Shown: positions 17,122-27,859, counted from the first letter of the stretch. The stretch: 32,661 nucleotides of DNA from Streptomycetaceae bacterium (GCA_019243445.1 JAFAUH010000392.1:1-32661), one strand, 5' to 3'. Numbers and translations: made by a program. Notes: generated by a model from the sequence alone, not told the origin.

Positions 17122-18669
17122 TCACTTCCGCCCCAGCAACAGCCGGGCCTCTCCGACGGTGATCACGGAACCGGCCACCAGCACGCCTGCCCCCGCGTAT
17201 TCGCCTTCTTCCTCGGCGAGCGTGATCGCCGCCTCCAGGGCATCATCGAGCCGCGGCTCGACCTGCACCCGCTCTGTGCCGAAGACCTCGACGGCGACCG
17301 CGGCCAGCTCATCGACGTTCATCGAGCGCTGGCTGGAGTTCCGTGTCACCACGACTTCGGCGAAGATCGGTTCGAAGGCTTCGAGCAGCCCGCGCACATC
17401 CTTGTCCGAGCTCGGGCCGATCACACCCACCAAATGGGTGAAGCCGAATGCCTCCTGCACCGCTTCGGCGGCGGCCTGGGCTCCCGCCGGATTGTGCGCC
17501 GCGTCCAGCACGACGGTCGGGCTGCGACGTACCACCTCGAGGCGGCCGGGCGAGGTCACCGAGGCGAATGCGCCACGCACCGTGTCGATGTCGAGCGTCC
17601 GTGCCGCCCTCGTGGAACCGACGCCGAAGAACGCCTCGACAGCAGCGAGCGCCACTGCCGCGTTGTGCGCCTGATGGGCTCCGTGCAACGGGAGGAAGAT
17701 CTGCTCGTACTCCCCACCCAGGCCGCGTAGCGTCAGCATCTGCCCGCCCACCGCGACCTCACGCGCGGTGACACCGAACTCCATGCCCTCACGCGCTACT
17801 GTCGCGTCCCTCTCGACCGCGCGCTTGAGGAGCACCTGAGCCGCATCCACCGGCTGCTGGGCAAGCACCACTGTGGCACCCGCGGCGCCGGCCGCTGTGT
17901 TGCGCGCCTTGATGATCCCGGCCTTCTCCTCGGCAATCTCGCCGGGCGTGGAGCCGAGTCTGTCGGTGTGGTCGAGCGCTATCGGAGTGACGACGGCGAC
18001 GTTGCCGTCCACCACGTTCGTCGCGTCCCAGGCGCCGCCCATGCCGACCTCGACGACAGCCACGTCCACCGGCGCGTCCGCGAACGCCGCGAATGCCATC
18101 GCGGTGAGCACCTCGAAGAACGACATTCGGTATGGCTGCGAACTGTCCACCATCTCGATGTACGGCTTGATGTCCCGGTAGGTCTCGACGAACCGCGCCA
18201 CGGAGACAGGCGCGCCGTCAAGGCTGATGCGCTCGGTGACGGACTGCACATGCGGGCTGGTGTAGCGGCCGGTGCGCAGTTCGAAGGCGCGCAGCAGCGT
18301 CTCGATCATGCGCGCGGTGCTGGTCTTGCCGTTGGTCCCGGTGATGTGGATCGCCGGATACGAGCGCTGCGGCTCGCCGAGGATGTCCATCAGCGGGCGG
18401 ATGCGATCAAGCGAAGGCTCGAGCTTCGTCTCCGACCACCGGGTCGCCAACTCTGCCTCGACCTCCTGCAGTGCCTGCGCCTCCTCGGGCGTCCGGGGCC
18501 CGGCGGGCTCCTCATCACCCGGCGACAAGGCGGCTTGCGCGCGCAGAGTGCGGCTGCCCGCCGCGATCACCGCGAGATCGGGATCCCGGTCGGTCTCGGC
18601 CGTGACGATCCGGTCGAACTCCTCGGGCTCGTCGGGGATGGGTTCATCGTTTCGGGGACGCTCACTCAC
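17122..18669 (-). CDS. folC: Bifunctional folylpolyglutamate synthase / dihydrofolate synthase
   Basis: Adds L-glutamate to dihydropteroate and to folates in an ATP-dependent ligase reaction of the Mur ligase superfamily. The 515-residue product has the P-loop ITGTNGKTSTARM (about 109-121), MGGAWDATNV and the C-terminal LDAAHNPAGA motif. The N-terminal 65 or so residues are acidic and poorly conserved, as in other streptomycete FolC proteins. The start is taken as GTG at 18669 (VSERPRNDE); a longer frame exists upstream, but it runs through a hairpin and is not family-like. It lies 84 bases after valS. Confidence 0.95.
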   Translation of the reverse strand: MSERPRNDEPIPDEPEEFDRIVTAETDRDPDLAVIAAGSRTLRAQAALSPGDEEPAGPRTPEEAQALQEVEAELATRWSETKLEPSLDRIRPLMDILGEPQRSYPAIHITGTNGKTSTARMIETLLRAFELRTGRYTSPHVQSVTERISLDGAPVSVARFVETYRDIKPYIEMVDSSQPYRMSFFEVLTAMAFAAFADAPVDVAVVEVGMGGAWDATNVVDGNVAVVTPIALDHTDRLGSTPGEIAEEKAGIIKARNTAAGAAGATVVLAQQPVDAAQVLLKRAVERDATVAREGMEFGVTAREVAVGGQMLTLRGLGGEYEQIFLPLHGAHQAHNAAVALAAVEAFFGVGSTRAARTLDIDTVRGAFASVTSPGRLEVVRRSPTVVLDAAHNPAGAQAAAEAVQEAFGFTHLVGVIGPSSDKDVRGLLEAFEPIFAEVVVTRNSSQRSMNVDELAAVAVEVFGTERVQVEPRLDDALEAAITLAEEEGEYAGAGVLVAGSVITVGEARLLLGRK

Positions 18670-18707
18670 GGTGCCCAGTTTACGGAGCGGCACTGACACA
18701 AGACCGG

Positions 18708-18737
18708 AGCCCCCGGCGCAGCGCATGCGCGGGGGCT
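18708..18737 (-). terminator. Hairpin between valS and folC
   Basis: Arms 18708-18720 and 18726-18737 (agcccccGgcgca / tgcgcgggggct) form 12 pairs with one bulged G and a 5-base loop. It begins 16 bases past the valS stop and ends 39 bases before the folC start, so it is a candidate terminator or attenuator. Confidence 0.6.
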
Positions 18738-18753
18738 TGCCGGTGCGATGTGC

Positions 18754-21456
<2,703 letters not shown>

Positions 21457-21462
21457 GGCGTA

Positions 21463-21468
21463 ATTCTA
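21463..21468 (-). promoter_or_regulatory. Candidate -10 box for a leaderless valS transcript
   Basis: TAGAAT on the minus strand ends six bases before the valS GTG, the usual spacing from -10 to transcription start. No good -35 hexamer is visible 16-18 bases further up, so this is a -10 match alone. Confidence 0.35.
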
Positions 21469-21602
21469 GTGTTCCGAGTTCCCGGCCGGGCTCGCGTGGC
21501 TTACGAGCTGGGGGCAATAGGGATAGGGCCCGCGGTGTCGCGTGGGGATGCGGTCCGGAAAGATATACGCCGCATCTACCACCACGGGAGGGACACACCC
21601 CC

Positions 21603-22493
21603 ATGAGCTTCAACGAGCGACCACCGAACCCCTACGGCGGTCAGCAGCCACCGCCGCAGCCTGGCCCTCAGCCCGGCTACGGCTCCCCGCAAGGCGGTGC
21701 CCCTCAACAGCCGAATCCGTACACCCAGCCGCAGGCCCAGCCGCCACAGCCGCCCCAGGGCCCGAACCCGTACGCTCAGCCGGGCCAGCCCCCGCAGGCC
21801 CAGAACCCCTATGCCCAGCAGCCTTACGGCCAGCAGCCCGGCTGGGGCGGCCAGCAGATGCCGCCGCCTGCAGAGCCCGCGAAGAAGAGCAACACAGGAA
21901 AGATCATCGCCATCGCGGCCGCGGCCGTGCTCGTGGTCATGGTAGTCGCGGGCGGCCTCACCTTCGCCCTCATGGGCGGCAGCTCCAGCGACGAGGGCAC
22001 CTACAAGCTGTCCACACCCAGCACCGTGCTGGGCGGCAAGTACACCCAGGACTCCTCGTCGAAGCTCTCATCGGATATGGGTGGCACGCAGATCGGCAGC
22101 GATCACGGCATAGCGAACGCCACCTCGGTCGCCCATGCGTGGAAGAACAGCACGGATGAGGTGATGTTCGTCGGCGCGTACGGCGATGTCTCCAACCCTG
22201 GCGCTGCGGTCTCCACCCTGCTCTCCGCGGCCGACCTGTCGTCCACGAGCGACGAACACCCGCCGGGCTTCGACGGCAGCGTACTGAAGTGCGGCACGAA
22301 GGACATGGGAGTCGGCACTCCTTTGCCGTTCTGCGCATGGGGCGATGGCAGCACCGTCGCGATCGCGATGTGGCTGCCCTATGTTGACCCCAACAACGTG
22401 GACGCCTCCTCGTCCACGCCGACGCCACCGTCCGTCTCCGACTGGGCAACGACAACCGTGCAGTTGCGCAGTGAGGTTCGCGTCAAGAAATAG
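21603..22493 (+). CDS. Proline/glutamine-rich single-pass membrane protein
   Basis: A 296-residue protein. Residues 1-95 are disordered and rich in Pro, Gln, Gly and Tyr, with repeated NPYxQP-type motifs. A basic stop KKSNTGK precedes one transmembrane helix (about 101-125), followed by a secreted C-terminal domain (126-296) with two cysteines (Cys230, Cys244) that could form a disulfide. This architecture is common among streptomycete surface or sensor proteins, but I do not recognise the C-terminal domain. The start is ATG at 21603 with GGAGGG 10 bases upstream. It is divergent from valS, convergent with clpX, and shares a terminator with clpX. Confidence 0.9.
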   Translation: MSFNERPPNPYGGQQPPPQPGPQPGYGSPQGGAPQQPNPYTQPQAQPPQPPQGPNPYAQPGQPPQAQNPYAQQPYGQQPGWGGQQMPPPAEPAKKSNTGKIIAIAAAAVLVVMVVAGGLTFALMGGSSSDEGTYKLSTPSTVLGGKYTQDSSSKLSSDMGGTQIGSDHGIANATSVAHAWKNSTDEVMFVGAYGDVSNPGAAVSTLLSAADLSSTSDEHPPGFDGSVLKCGTKDMGVGTPLPFCAWGDGSTVAIAMWLPYVDPNNVDASSSTPTPPSVSDWATTTVQLRSEVRVKK

Positions 22494-22520
22494 CCAAGAA
22501 ATAACGCCGAGGGATATGTG

Positions 22521-22554
22521 AAAGGGCGCCCGGGGTGATCCCGGGCGCCCCTTT
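22521..22554. terminator. Bidirectional terminator between convergent genes
   Basis: A perfect 11-bp stem GGGCGCCCGGG/CCCGGGCGCCC (22524-22534 with 22540-22550), loop gtgat, is flanked by AAA on the left and CTTT on the right. It lies between the stop codons of the plus-strand membrane protein (22493) and minus-strand clpX (22597) and can serve both. Confidence 0.85.
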
Positions 22555-22596
22555 CGTGCTTCTCAGCTTTGGCTGCGGATGCCGGCGCTGATCGCC

Positions 22597-23883
22597 TTAC
22601 GCACTCTTCTCGTGGCGTTCACCCTGCTCACCGCCGCGATTGCGTGGGACCAGCGTCGGATTGACGTTGGAGTGCACGACGTCCTCGGTGATCACCACGC
22701 AGGCCACATCCTTGCGGGACGGCACCTCGTACATCACCGACATCAGCACCTCTTCCATGATCGCCCGTAGCCCTCGCGCGCCGGTGCCGCGCAGGATCGC
22801 CTGGTCGGCGATGGCTTCGAGCGCTGATCGTTCGAATTCGAGCTCGACACCGTCGAGCTCGAAGAGGCGCTGATACTGCTTGATCAAGGCGTTGCGCGGC
22901 TCGACAAGGATCTTCAGCAGCGCCTCGCGGTCAAGGTTGTGGACGGAGGTGATCACCGGCAGACGTCCGATGAACTCCGGAATCATTCCGAACTTCACCA
23001 AGTCCTCGGGCATGATCTCGGCGAACTGATCGACCGAGTTCAGATCGCGCTTGGAGCGGATCGTCGCGCCGAAGCCGATGCCCTTGGCACCGGCCCGAGA
23101 CTCGATGATCTTCTCCAGCCCCGCAAAGGCACCGCCCACGATGAACAGCACATTCGTGGTGTCGATCTGGATGAACTCCTGGTGCGGGTGCTTACGGCCG
23201 CCCTGCGGGGGCACGGACGCGGTAGTCCCCTCCAGGATCTTCAGCAGCGCCTGCTGGACGCCTTCACCCGAGACATCGCGTGTGATCGACGGATTTTCAC
23301 TCTTTCGGGCGACCTTGTCGATCTCGTCGATGTAGATGATCCCCGTCTCGGCCTTCTTCACGTCGTAGTCGGCCGCCTGGATCAGCTTGAGCAGAATGTT
23401 CTCGACATCCTCGCCCACGTAGCCCGCTTCCGTGAGGGCGGTGGCGTCGGCAATGGCGAAGGGGACGTTCAGCATCCGGGCCAGAGTCTGCGCCAGCAGC
23501 GTCTTCCCGGAGCCCGTGGGACCGAGGAGCAGGATGTTGGACTTGGCGAGCTCAATGCCGTCGTCATGGCCGCGGTTGCCGTTCTCGCCGGCCTGCACTC
23601 GTTTGTAGTGGTTGTAGACGGCGACAGAGAGCGCCTTCTTCGCCGATTCCTGGCCGACTACATACCCTTCGAGGAACTCATAGATCTCGCGCGGCTTCGG
23701 CAGATCCTCCCACCGCACCTCGGAGGACTCGGCAAGCTCCTCCTCGATGATCTCGTTGCAAAGATCGATGCATTCATCGCAGATATACACACCAGGACCT
23801 GCGATGAGCTTCTTCACCTGTTTCTGGCTCTTGCCGCAGAACGAGCACTTGAGCAGGTCGCCGCCGTCACCGATGCGTGCCAC
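22597..23883 (-). CDS. clpX: ATP-dependent Clp protease ATP-binding subunit ClpX
   Basis: AAA+ unfoldase that selects, unfolds and feeds substrates to ClpP. The 428-residue product has the N-terminal zinc-binding domain (Cys13, Cys16, Cys35, Cys38), Walker A GPTGSGKT (121-128), pore loop GYVG (154-157), Walker [10 protein letters not shown] (182-190) and a C-terminal small AAA domain with [11 protein letters not shown]. The start is GTG at 23883, with GGGGAAG about 8 bases upstream. It is 151 bp downstream of clpP2, a gap with two hairpins, so clpX is probably a separate transcript. Confidence 0.97.
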   Translation of the reverse strand: MARIGDGGDLLKCSFCGKSQKQVKKLIAGPGVYICDECIDLCNEIIEEELAESSEVRWEDLPKPREIYEFLEGYVVGQESAKKALSVAVYNHYKRVQAGENGNRGHDDGIELAKSNILLLGPTGSGKTLLAQTLARMLNVPFAIADATALTEAGYVGEDVENILLKLIQAADYDVKKAETGIIYIDEIDKVARKSENPSITRDVSGEGVQQALLKILEGTTASVPPQGGRKHPHQEFIQIDTTNVLFIVGGAFAGLEKIIESRAGAKGIGFGATIRSKRDLNSVDQFAEIMPEDLVKFGMIPEFIGRLPVITSVHNLDREALLKILVEPRNALIKQYQRLFELDGVELEFERSALEAIADQAILRGTGARGLRAIMEEVLMSVMYEVPSRKDVACVVITEDVVHSNVNPTLVPRNRGGEQGERHEKSA

Positions 23884-23904
23884 GAGGTGCTTCCCCTTCG
23901 CCTG

Positions 23905-23927
23905 GGTCCCGTCAATGCGACGGGACC
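23905..23927 (-). terminator. Hairpin in the clpX leader
   Basis: A perfect 9-bp stem GGTCCCGTC/GACGGGACC with loop aatgc lies 22 bases upstream of the clpX GTG. At that distance it may influence ribosome access or mRNA stability rather than terminate. Confidence 0.45.
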
Positions 23928-23972
23928 TGGTGCCTAATCTCCGACGCTACCCTGCCTGGCCCTCCGCGGGGC

Positions 23973-24025
23973 CCCCTTGGACCGACTCGTAACCTCGACT
24001 TGCGAGGGACGGCCGGACCAAGGGG
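23973..24025 (-). terminator. Inverted repeat after clpP2
   Basis: CCCCTTGG-A-CC (23973-23983) pairs with GG-A-CCAAGGGG (24015-24025) with one A-A mismatch. The 31-base loop can form a further small stem. It starts 9 bases past the clpP2 stop and is a candidate terminator of the clpP1-clpP2 operon. Confidence 0.5.
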
Positions 24026-24034
24026 CAAGCAGTC

Positions 24035-24706
24035 TTAGATCCCCACGGATGCCTTGCGCGACGACGTGATCTGATCGACCAGGCCGTACGACAGGGATTC
24101 CTCCGCAGTGAGAATCTTGTCGCGCTCGACGTCCGCGGCGATCTGGTCAGGCGTTCGGTTGGAGTGCTTGGCGAGCATCTCCTCCATTTGGCGGCGCATC
24201 CGGACGATTTCATTCGCCTGGATCTCCAGATCGGAGATCTGGGCACGGCCGGTTTCGGTGTACGGCTGATGGATCAGCACCCGGGCGTTGGGCAGCGCCA
24301 TGCGCTTGCCAGGGGTACCGGCGGCGAGCAGCACTGCGGCAGCGGAAGCGGCCTGGCCGAGACAGACCGTCTGGATGTCCGGCTTGACGAACTGCATCGT
24401 GTCGTAGATCGCCGTCATCGCGGTGAAAGAGCCGCCGGGCGAGTTGATGTAGATCGAAATGTCACGGTCCGGGTCCATCGACTCCAGACACAGCAGCTGC
24501 GCCATGACGTCATTGGCGGAGGCGTCGTCGATCTGCACGCCGAGAAAGATCACCCGCTCTTCGAAGAGCTTGGCGTACGGGTCGTACTCACGCACGCCCT
24601 GGGAGGTGCGCTCCACAAAGCGAGGGACGACGTAGCGGGACTCGGCGCCGAGTGAACGGCTGGCGTCCACGCCCTGCTGGAGAGCGCGCGGGGTGGGATT
24701 GTTCAT
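24035..24706 (-). CDS. clpP2: ATP-dependent Clp protease proteolytic subunit ClpP2
   Basis: Serine protease subunit of the heteromeric actinobacterial ClpP1P2 tetradecamer. From the ATG at 24706 the protein has 223 residues with catalytic Ser121 (GQAASAAAV), His146 (VLIHQPY) and Asp196 (VERDKILTA). The N-terminal [23 protein letters not shown] is typical of the second streptomycete ClpP and includes a propeptide. The ATG has GGTGA 8 bases upstream; an in-frame GTG four codons earlier (24718) is possible but poorly spaced. It is downstream of clpP1 with a 77-bp gap; an 8-bp stem spans the clpP1 stop codon and ends next to this ribosome binding site. Confidence 0.96.
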   Translation of the reverse strand: MNNPTPRALQQGVDASRSLGAESRYVVPRFVERTSQGVREYDPYAKLFEERVIFLGVQIDDASANDVMAQLLCLESMDPDRDISIYINSPGGSFTAMTAIYDTMQFVKPDIQTVCLGQAASAAAVLLAAGTPGKRMALPNARVLIHQPYTETGRAQISDLEIQANEIVRMRRQMEEMLAKHSNRTPDQIAADVERDKILTAEESLSYGLVDQITSSRKASVGI

Positions 24707-24721
24707 GGGAGAGTTCACCGT

Positions 24722-24788
24722 CCTGAGGGTGAGCGGGAGGGGGAGCGTACCGGTGGCGGAGGTGGCTGCCCTGCGGGCGGCCCTCAGG
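24722..24788 (-). promoter_or_regulatory. Stem closing the clpP1-clpP2 gap
   Basis: CCTGAGGG (mRNA, 24788-24781) contains the clpP1 TGA stop and pairs perfectly with CCCTCAGG (24729-24722), which ends two bases before the GGTGA ribosome binding site of clpP2. A ribosome finishing clpP1 would open the stem, so it could couple clpP2 translation to clpP1. Confidence 0.4.
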
Positions 24789-25422
24789 CGCCGGTGCCGC
24801 CACCGCCCGGTACGTCCGAGGCGGTGTGCATGACCTCGTCGATGAGTCCGTACTCCTTGGCTTCTTCCGCGGTGAACCAGCGGTCGCGGTCGGCGTCACG
24901 GTTGATTGTCTCCACCGTCTGGCCACTGTGCAGGGAGGTCAGCTGCTCCATGCGCTTCTTGGTGCGCAGCAACTGCTCGGCCTGGATCTTGATGTCGGAG
25001 GCCGAGCCGCCGAGGCCGGCGGAGCCCTGGTGCATCAGAATATCGGCGTTGGGAAGAGCGAACCGCTTGCCCGGGGTGCCTGCGGTCAACAGGAACTGGC
25101 CCATGGACGCCGCGAGGCCCATCGCAATCGTTACGACATCATTCTTGATGTACTGCATAGTGTCGTAGATCGCAAAGCCGGCGGTGACCGATCCACCAGG
25201 CGAGTTGATGTAGAGGTAGATGTCTTTGCTCGGGTCCGCGGCGAGCAGCAGCATCTGCGCACAGATCCGGTTGGCGATGTCATCATCCACGGCTTGGCCG
25301 AGGAAGATGATGCGTTCATCGAGCAGTCGGTTGTAGACCTGATCCCCGAGGCCGGCACCGCTCGGCAGGCCGTTGGCGGTGGGCATCAAAGGTCCCGGCA
25401 TCTGGGTCTGCGGATTCGTCAC
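24784..25422 (-). CDS. clpP1: ATP-dependent Clp protease proteolytic subunit ClpP1
   Basis: First ClpP subunit of the ClpP1P2 protease. The 212-residue product has catalytic Ser106 (GLAASMGQF), His131 (LMHQGSAG) and Asp180 (ADRDRWFTA). The GTG at 25422 ([14 protein letters not shown]) is chosen because AGGTGGA precedes it by 4-5 bases and the frame further up is not family-like. It is the first gene of clpP1-clpP2. The 326 bp upstream hold a promoter-like pair at 25572-25599, a ClgR-type box at 25616-25629 and the tig terminator. In streptomycetes clpP1 is known to be activated by ClgR. Confidence 0.96.
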   Translation of the reverse strand: MTNPQTQMPGPLMPTANGLPSGAGLGDQVYNRLLDERIIFLGQAVDDDIANRICAQMLLLAADPSKDIYLYINSPGGSVTAGFAIYDTMQYIKNDVVTIAMGLAASMGQFLLTAGTPGKRFALPNADILMHQGSAGLGGSASDIKIQAEQLLRTKKRMEQLTSLHSGQTVETINRDADRDRWFTAEEAKEYGLIDEVMHTASDVPGGGGTGA

Positions 25423-25571
25423 GTATCCACCTGCTCGTTGTCGGACGGCGACGCGCCGTCTTCGCAATCTTCTCGTCGGGCGCGGGGAGTGCGGAGCGCT
25501 TCGAATGCATCGCCGCTCCGCTCCGGCATCGTCTGCACCGCCAAGGGTCTCCCCTGCCCTCGTTACTACGG

Positions 25572-25599
25572 ACCCTAACGCGCAGGTCGGGCCCAGCAA
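25572..25599 (-). promoter_or_regulatory. clpP1 promoter candidate
   Basis: -35 TTGCTG (25599-25594) and -10 TAGGGT (25577-25572) on the minus strand are spaced 16 bases apart. The start would fall near 25565, leaving a leader of about 140 nt. The weak -35 is what an activator-dependent promoter would have, and the ClgR-type box lies 16 bases above it. Confidence 0.5.
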
Positions 25600-25615
25600 T
25601 CCCCCACACGGAACT

Positions 25616-25629
25616 GTTCGCTGTGAGCG
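25616..25629 (-). promoter_or_regulatory. ClgR operator upstream of clpP1
   Basis: On the plus strand the site reads GTTCGC-tgtga-GCG, exactly the GTTCGC-N5-GCG box described for Streptomyces ClgR. On the minus strand CGCTCACAGCGAAC also fits the CGCYNANRGCGWWS core of the corynebacterial motif. Its centre is about 57 bases upstream of the inferred clpP1 start, a normal activator position. Confidence 0.75.
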
Positions 25630-25680
25630 CAGGCCCCAGGCAGGGGTGACTTGGCCGACCAGCGAGAGCCCAGGAGCGTA

Positions 25681-25713
25681 ACGGGCCCGGACGCGGGGTG
25701 CGTCCGGGCCCGT
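25681..25713 (-). terminator. tig transcription terminator
   Basis: A perfect 14-bp stem (25681-25694 with 25700-25713, CGGGCCCGGACGC type) with a 5-base loop begins 36 bases past the tig stop. It insulates tig from the clpP1 promoter. Confidence 0.85.
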
Positions 25714-25748
25714 CCGAAATGCTGCGCGTACGTGCAGCCTTCAGGCTC

Positions 25749-27143
25749 TCAGGCCTGCGGGGTCTGCCCGGACTCCTCTGCGGCGGCCTCGACGGTCTCG
25801 CCGCCGACGATCACCTCGTCCTCGTCCTCGTCCTCGTCCTCCAGGTCGACGGTCTCACCGTTGGAGTCGACGACCTTCGCGGCCTCCACGACGGTCGCGA
25901 GAGCCTTGCCGCGGGCCACCTCGCCGACGAGCATCGGCACCTGGCCGCCCTCGACGACGGCCTGAGCGAACTGGTCAGGGCTCATGCCCGAGGACGCGGC
26001 GCGGCGCATCAGGTGCTCGGTAAGCTCCTCCTGGCTCACCGACAGCTGCTCTTTCTTGACCAGCTCGTCGAGGATGAACTGGGTCTTGATGCCCTTCTTC
26101 GCCTGCTCCTCGAGCTGGGCCTCGTACTCCTCGAGGGTCTTGCCCTCGCGCTCCAGGAAACTCTCCCAGGTCAGACCCATCATGGGGAACTGGTACTGCT
26201 CCAGATTCTGCTTGCGGGTCTCGATCTCGGCCTTGAGGAGCTGCTCCGGCAGCGGCACCTCGATCAGTTCCAGGAGGGCGTCGAGCACCTTCTCCTGGAC
26301 CGCGGTGGCCTGGTCGTACTTCTTCGTCCGCTCCAGGCGCTTGGCGCTGTCCGCGCGCAGCTCCTCGAGGGTGTCGAACTCGCTCGCGAACTGGGCGAAG
26401 TCGTCGTCGAGCTCAGGCAGCTCACGGGCCTGGACCGCAGTGACATCGACCTTGATCTCGGCGGTCCGGCCGGCCGCCGAGCCGCCCTTGAGCTCGGTGG
26501 AGAAGGTGGCCGAGCCACCCACCTCCAGGCCAATGACAGCCTCGTCGATGCCGTCGAGGAGCTGGCCGGAGCCGACGATGTAGCTGAGGCCCTTGGCGAC
26601 ACCGTCATCCAGGACCTTGCCGTCGATGGATGCCTCCAGGTCGATGATGACCACGTCGCCGTCGGCCGCGGCGCGTTCGACCGGGGTGGTCGAGGCGAAG
26701 CGCTCGCGCAGCTGCTCGATCGACTCCTCGATCTCCTCGTCGGAGACCTCGATGGCATCGACGGTGACCTCGATACTGGAGTAGTCCGGGATCTCCAGCG
26801 CCGGGCGGACCTCCACCTCGGCGGTGAACTTCAGCTCTTCGTTGTCGTTGAACTCGGTGATGTCGATCTCGGGCTGGCCGAGAACGTCGAGCTCACCGGA
26901 GGTGACCGCCTCCGTGTAGAACTTCGGCAGTGCGTCGTTGATGGCCTCTTCGAGAACCGCGCCCCGGCCGAACCGCTGGTCGATGATGCGCGCGGGGATC
27001 TTGCCCTTGCGGAACCCCGGGACCGTGACCTGCTGGTTGATCTTTTTGTACGCCGCGTCGAGGCTGGGCTTGAGCTCCTCGAAGGGCACCTCAACGGTGA
27101 GTCGAACCCGGGTCGGGTTCAGATTCTCCACGGCGCTCTTCAC
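25749..27143 (-). CDS. tig: Trigger factor (ribosome-associated chaperone, PPIase)
   Basis: Binds the ribosome at L23 and protects nascent chains; also a peptidyl-prolyl isomerase. The 464-residue product has the ribosome-binding signature GFRKGKIP (43-50), an FKBP-type PPIase domain (about 155-245), a helical substrate-binding C-domain, and an acidic tail with DEDEDEDE followed by [13 protein letters not shown]. The start is GTG at 27143 with AAGGAG 8 bases upstream ([15 protein letters not shown]). It lies upstream of clpP1 on the same strand but is separated from it by a strong terminator. Confidence 0.97.
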   Translation of the reverse strand: MKSAVENLNPTRVRLTVEVPFEELKPSLDAAYKKINQQVTVPGFRKGKIPARIIDQRFGRGAVLEEAINDALPKFYTEAVTSGELDVLGQPEIDITEFNDNEELKFTAEVEVRPALEIPDYSSIEVTVDAIEVSDEEIEESIEQLRERFASTTPVERAAADGDVVIIDLEASIDGKVLDDGVAKGLSYIVGSGQLLDGIDEAVIGLEVGGSATFSTELKGGSAAGRTAEIKVDVTAVQARELPELDDDFAQFASEFDTLEELRADSAKRLERTKKYDQATAVQEKVLDALLELIEVPLPEQLLKAEIETRKQNLEQYQFPMMGLTWESFLEREGKTLEEYEAQLEEQAKKGIKTQFILDELVKKEQLSVSQEELTEHLMRRAASSGMSPDQFAQAVVEGGQVPMLVGEVARGKALATVVEAAKVVDSNGETVDLEDEDEDEDEVIVGGETVEAAAEESGQTPQA

Positions 27144-27180
27144 GGTTGGGTCTCCTTGGGGCTGACATCTGAGGCTTGGG

Positions 27181-27229
27181 TAGCGCCCTGCGCTATTGAG
27201 GCTACTGAGCGGCACCGACGAAGGTGCCG
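27181..27229 (-). promoter_or_regulatory. Two hairpins in the tig leader
   Basis: TAGCGC-cct-GCGCTA (27181-27195) and CGGCACC-gacgaa-GGTGCCG (27210-27229) are perfect stems of 6 and 7 bp in the 5' leader of tig, 38-86 bases upstream of its start. They may affect translation or mRNA stability. No convincing tig promoter was found further up. Confidence 0.4.
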
Positions 27230-27334
27230 ATGGCAGACGAGACGTACTTCTCAGGGCTCTCGCCCCTACGTCGCCCCGTATACAGGCGCAGCTTGCATAG
27301 TACCGGTACGGGCAGCGTACTCGGCTCCGGTATG

Positions 27335-27357
27335 GAGATCACTCACAGAGATCACTC
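27335..27357. repeat. Two copies of gagatcactc, 13-bp period
   Basis: gagatcactc occurs at 27335-27344 and 27348-27357, between the 3' end of tRNA-Pro and the tig leader. The role is unknown; it could be an operator or a chance duplication. Confidence 0.4.
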
Positions 27358-27377
27358 GCGGCGCAAGCCGAACGAAC

Positions 27378-27454
27378 TGGTCGGGGTGGCCGGATTCGAA
27401 CCGACGACCTTCCGCTCCCAAAGCGGACGCGCTACCAAGCTGCGCTACACCCCG
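27378..27454 (-). tRNA. tRNA-Pro (anticodon TGG)
   Basis: The minus-strand cloverleaf has acceptor CGGGGTG/CACCCCG, an anticodon stem TCCGC/GCGGA with loop TTTGGGA giving anticodon TGG (reads CCA), and the T-loop GGTTCGAATCC. Discriminator A and an encoded CCA follow. The gene is 77 nt including CCA. It is divergent from tRNA-Gly. Confidence 0.97.
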
Positions 27455-27597
27455 TAAGTGCGAGAGGTAGAGTACATGCTCCCGCACCTTCCGGTTGCCA
27501 ATCCTCCAAGGGCGCCCCGCCCGGGGAGAACCAGCGAGGCGGCGACGGAGGCCGGGTCGATCGGCTACGATGCAGTGTGCCACAATGACTGGTCGTT

Positions 27598-27668
27598 GCG
27601 GGCGTAGCTCAATGGTAGAGCCCCAGTCTTCCAAACTGGCTACGCGGGTTCGATTCCCGTCGCCCGCT
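27598..27668 (+). tRNA. tRNA-Gly (anticodon TCC)
   Basis: The plus-strand cloverleaf has acceptor GCGGGCG/CGCCCGC, a D-arm with AGCTCAATGGTAGAGC, an anticodon stem CCAGT/ACTGG with loop CTTCCAA giving anticodon TCC (reads GGA), and the T-loop GGTTCGATTCC. Discriminator T at 27668; CCA is not encoded. A TACGAT -10-like hexamer lies at 27566-27571 without a clear -35. Confidence 0.97.
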
Positions 27669-27679
27669 CGTGATGGCTC

Positions 27680-27715
27680 AGGGCCAGGTATGAGGATCTT
27701 CCTCTGCCTGGCCCT
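27680..27715 (+). terminator. tRNA-Gly terminator
   Basis: A perfect 9-bp outer stem AGGGCCAGG/CCTGGCCCT (27680-27688 with 27707-27715) has an inner gagga/tcctc stem in its loop. It begins 12 bases after the tRNA. Confidence 0.75.
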
Positions 27716-27734
27716 CAGTGCTGCCAAAGGACTG

Positions 27735-27815
27735 AATCAGGCCCAGGCGAGATCAGGCCCAGGCGAGATCAGACTCAGTCGGGATGAGGTTCAGTCGAGA
27801 TCAGGTTCAGTCGGG
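27735..27815 (+). repeat. Five imperfect 16-17 bp tandem repeats
   Basis: Units at 27735, 27751, 27767, 27783 and 27799 share the form gatcaggttcagtcga. The first two are nearly identical (gcccaggcga ends) and the last three carry cagtcg. The last unit runs into the palindrome at 27805-27826. The gap between tRNA-Gly and the symporter operon has no gene of its own here. Confidence 0.75.
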
Positions 27816-27826
27816 GCCGACTGAAC
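27805..27826. repeat. 22-bp palindrome ending the tandem repeats
   Basis: GTTCAGTCGG (27805-27814) and CCGACTGAAC (27817-27826) are perfect complements around a 2-base centre. As RNA it would form an 8-9 bp hairpin, so it may be a second terminator; as DNA it is a good dimer-binding site. Confidence 0.65.
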
Positions 27827-27859
27827 TCCTGGCGTCGATAAAGAATCACATTTAGCGAG

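Noticed and set aside
27566-27571. tRNA-Gly promoter from the TACGAT hexamer
   Set aside because: The -10 match is acceptable, but no -35 element is visible 16-18 bases upstream, so it is not listed as a promoter.
27598-27668. Integrated element with att sites at tRNA-Gly
   Set aside because: No second copy of the tRNA 3' end and no integrase or excisionase were found in the window.
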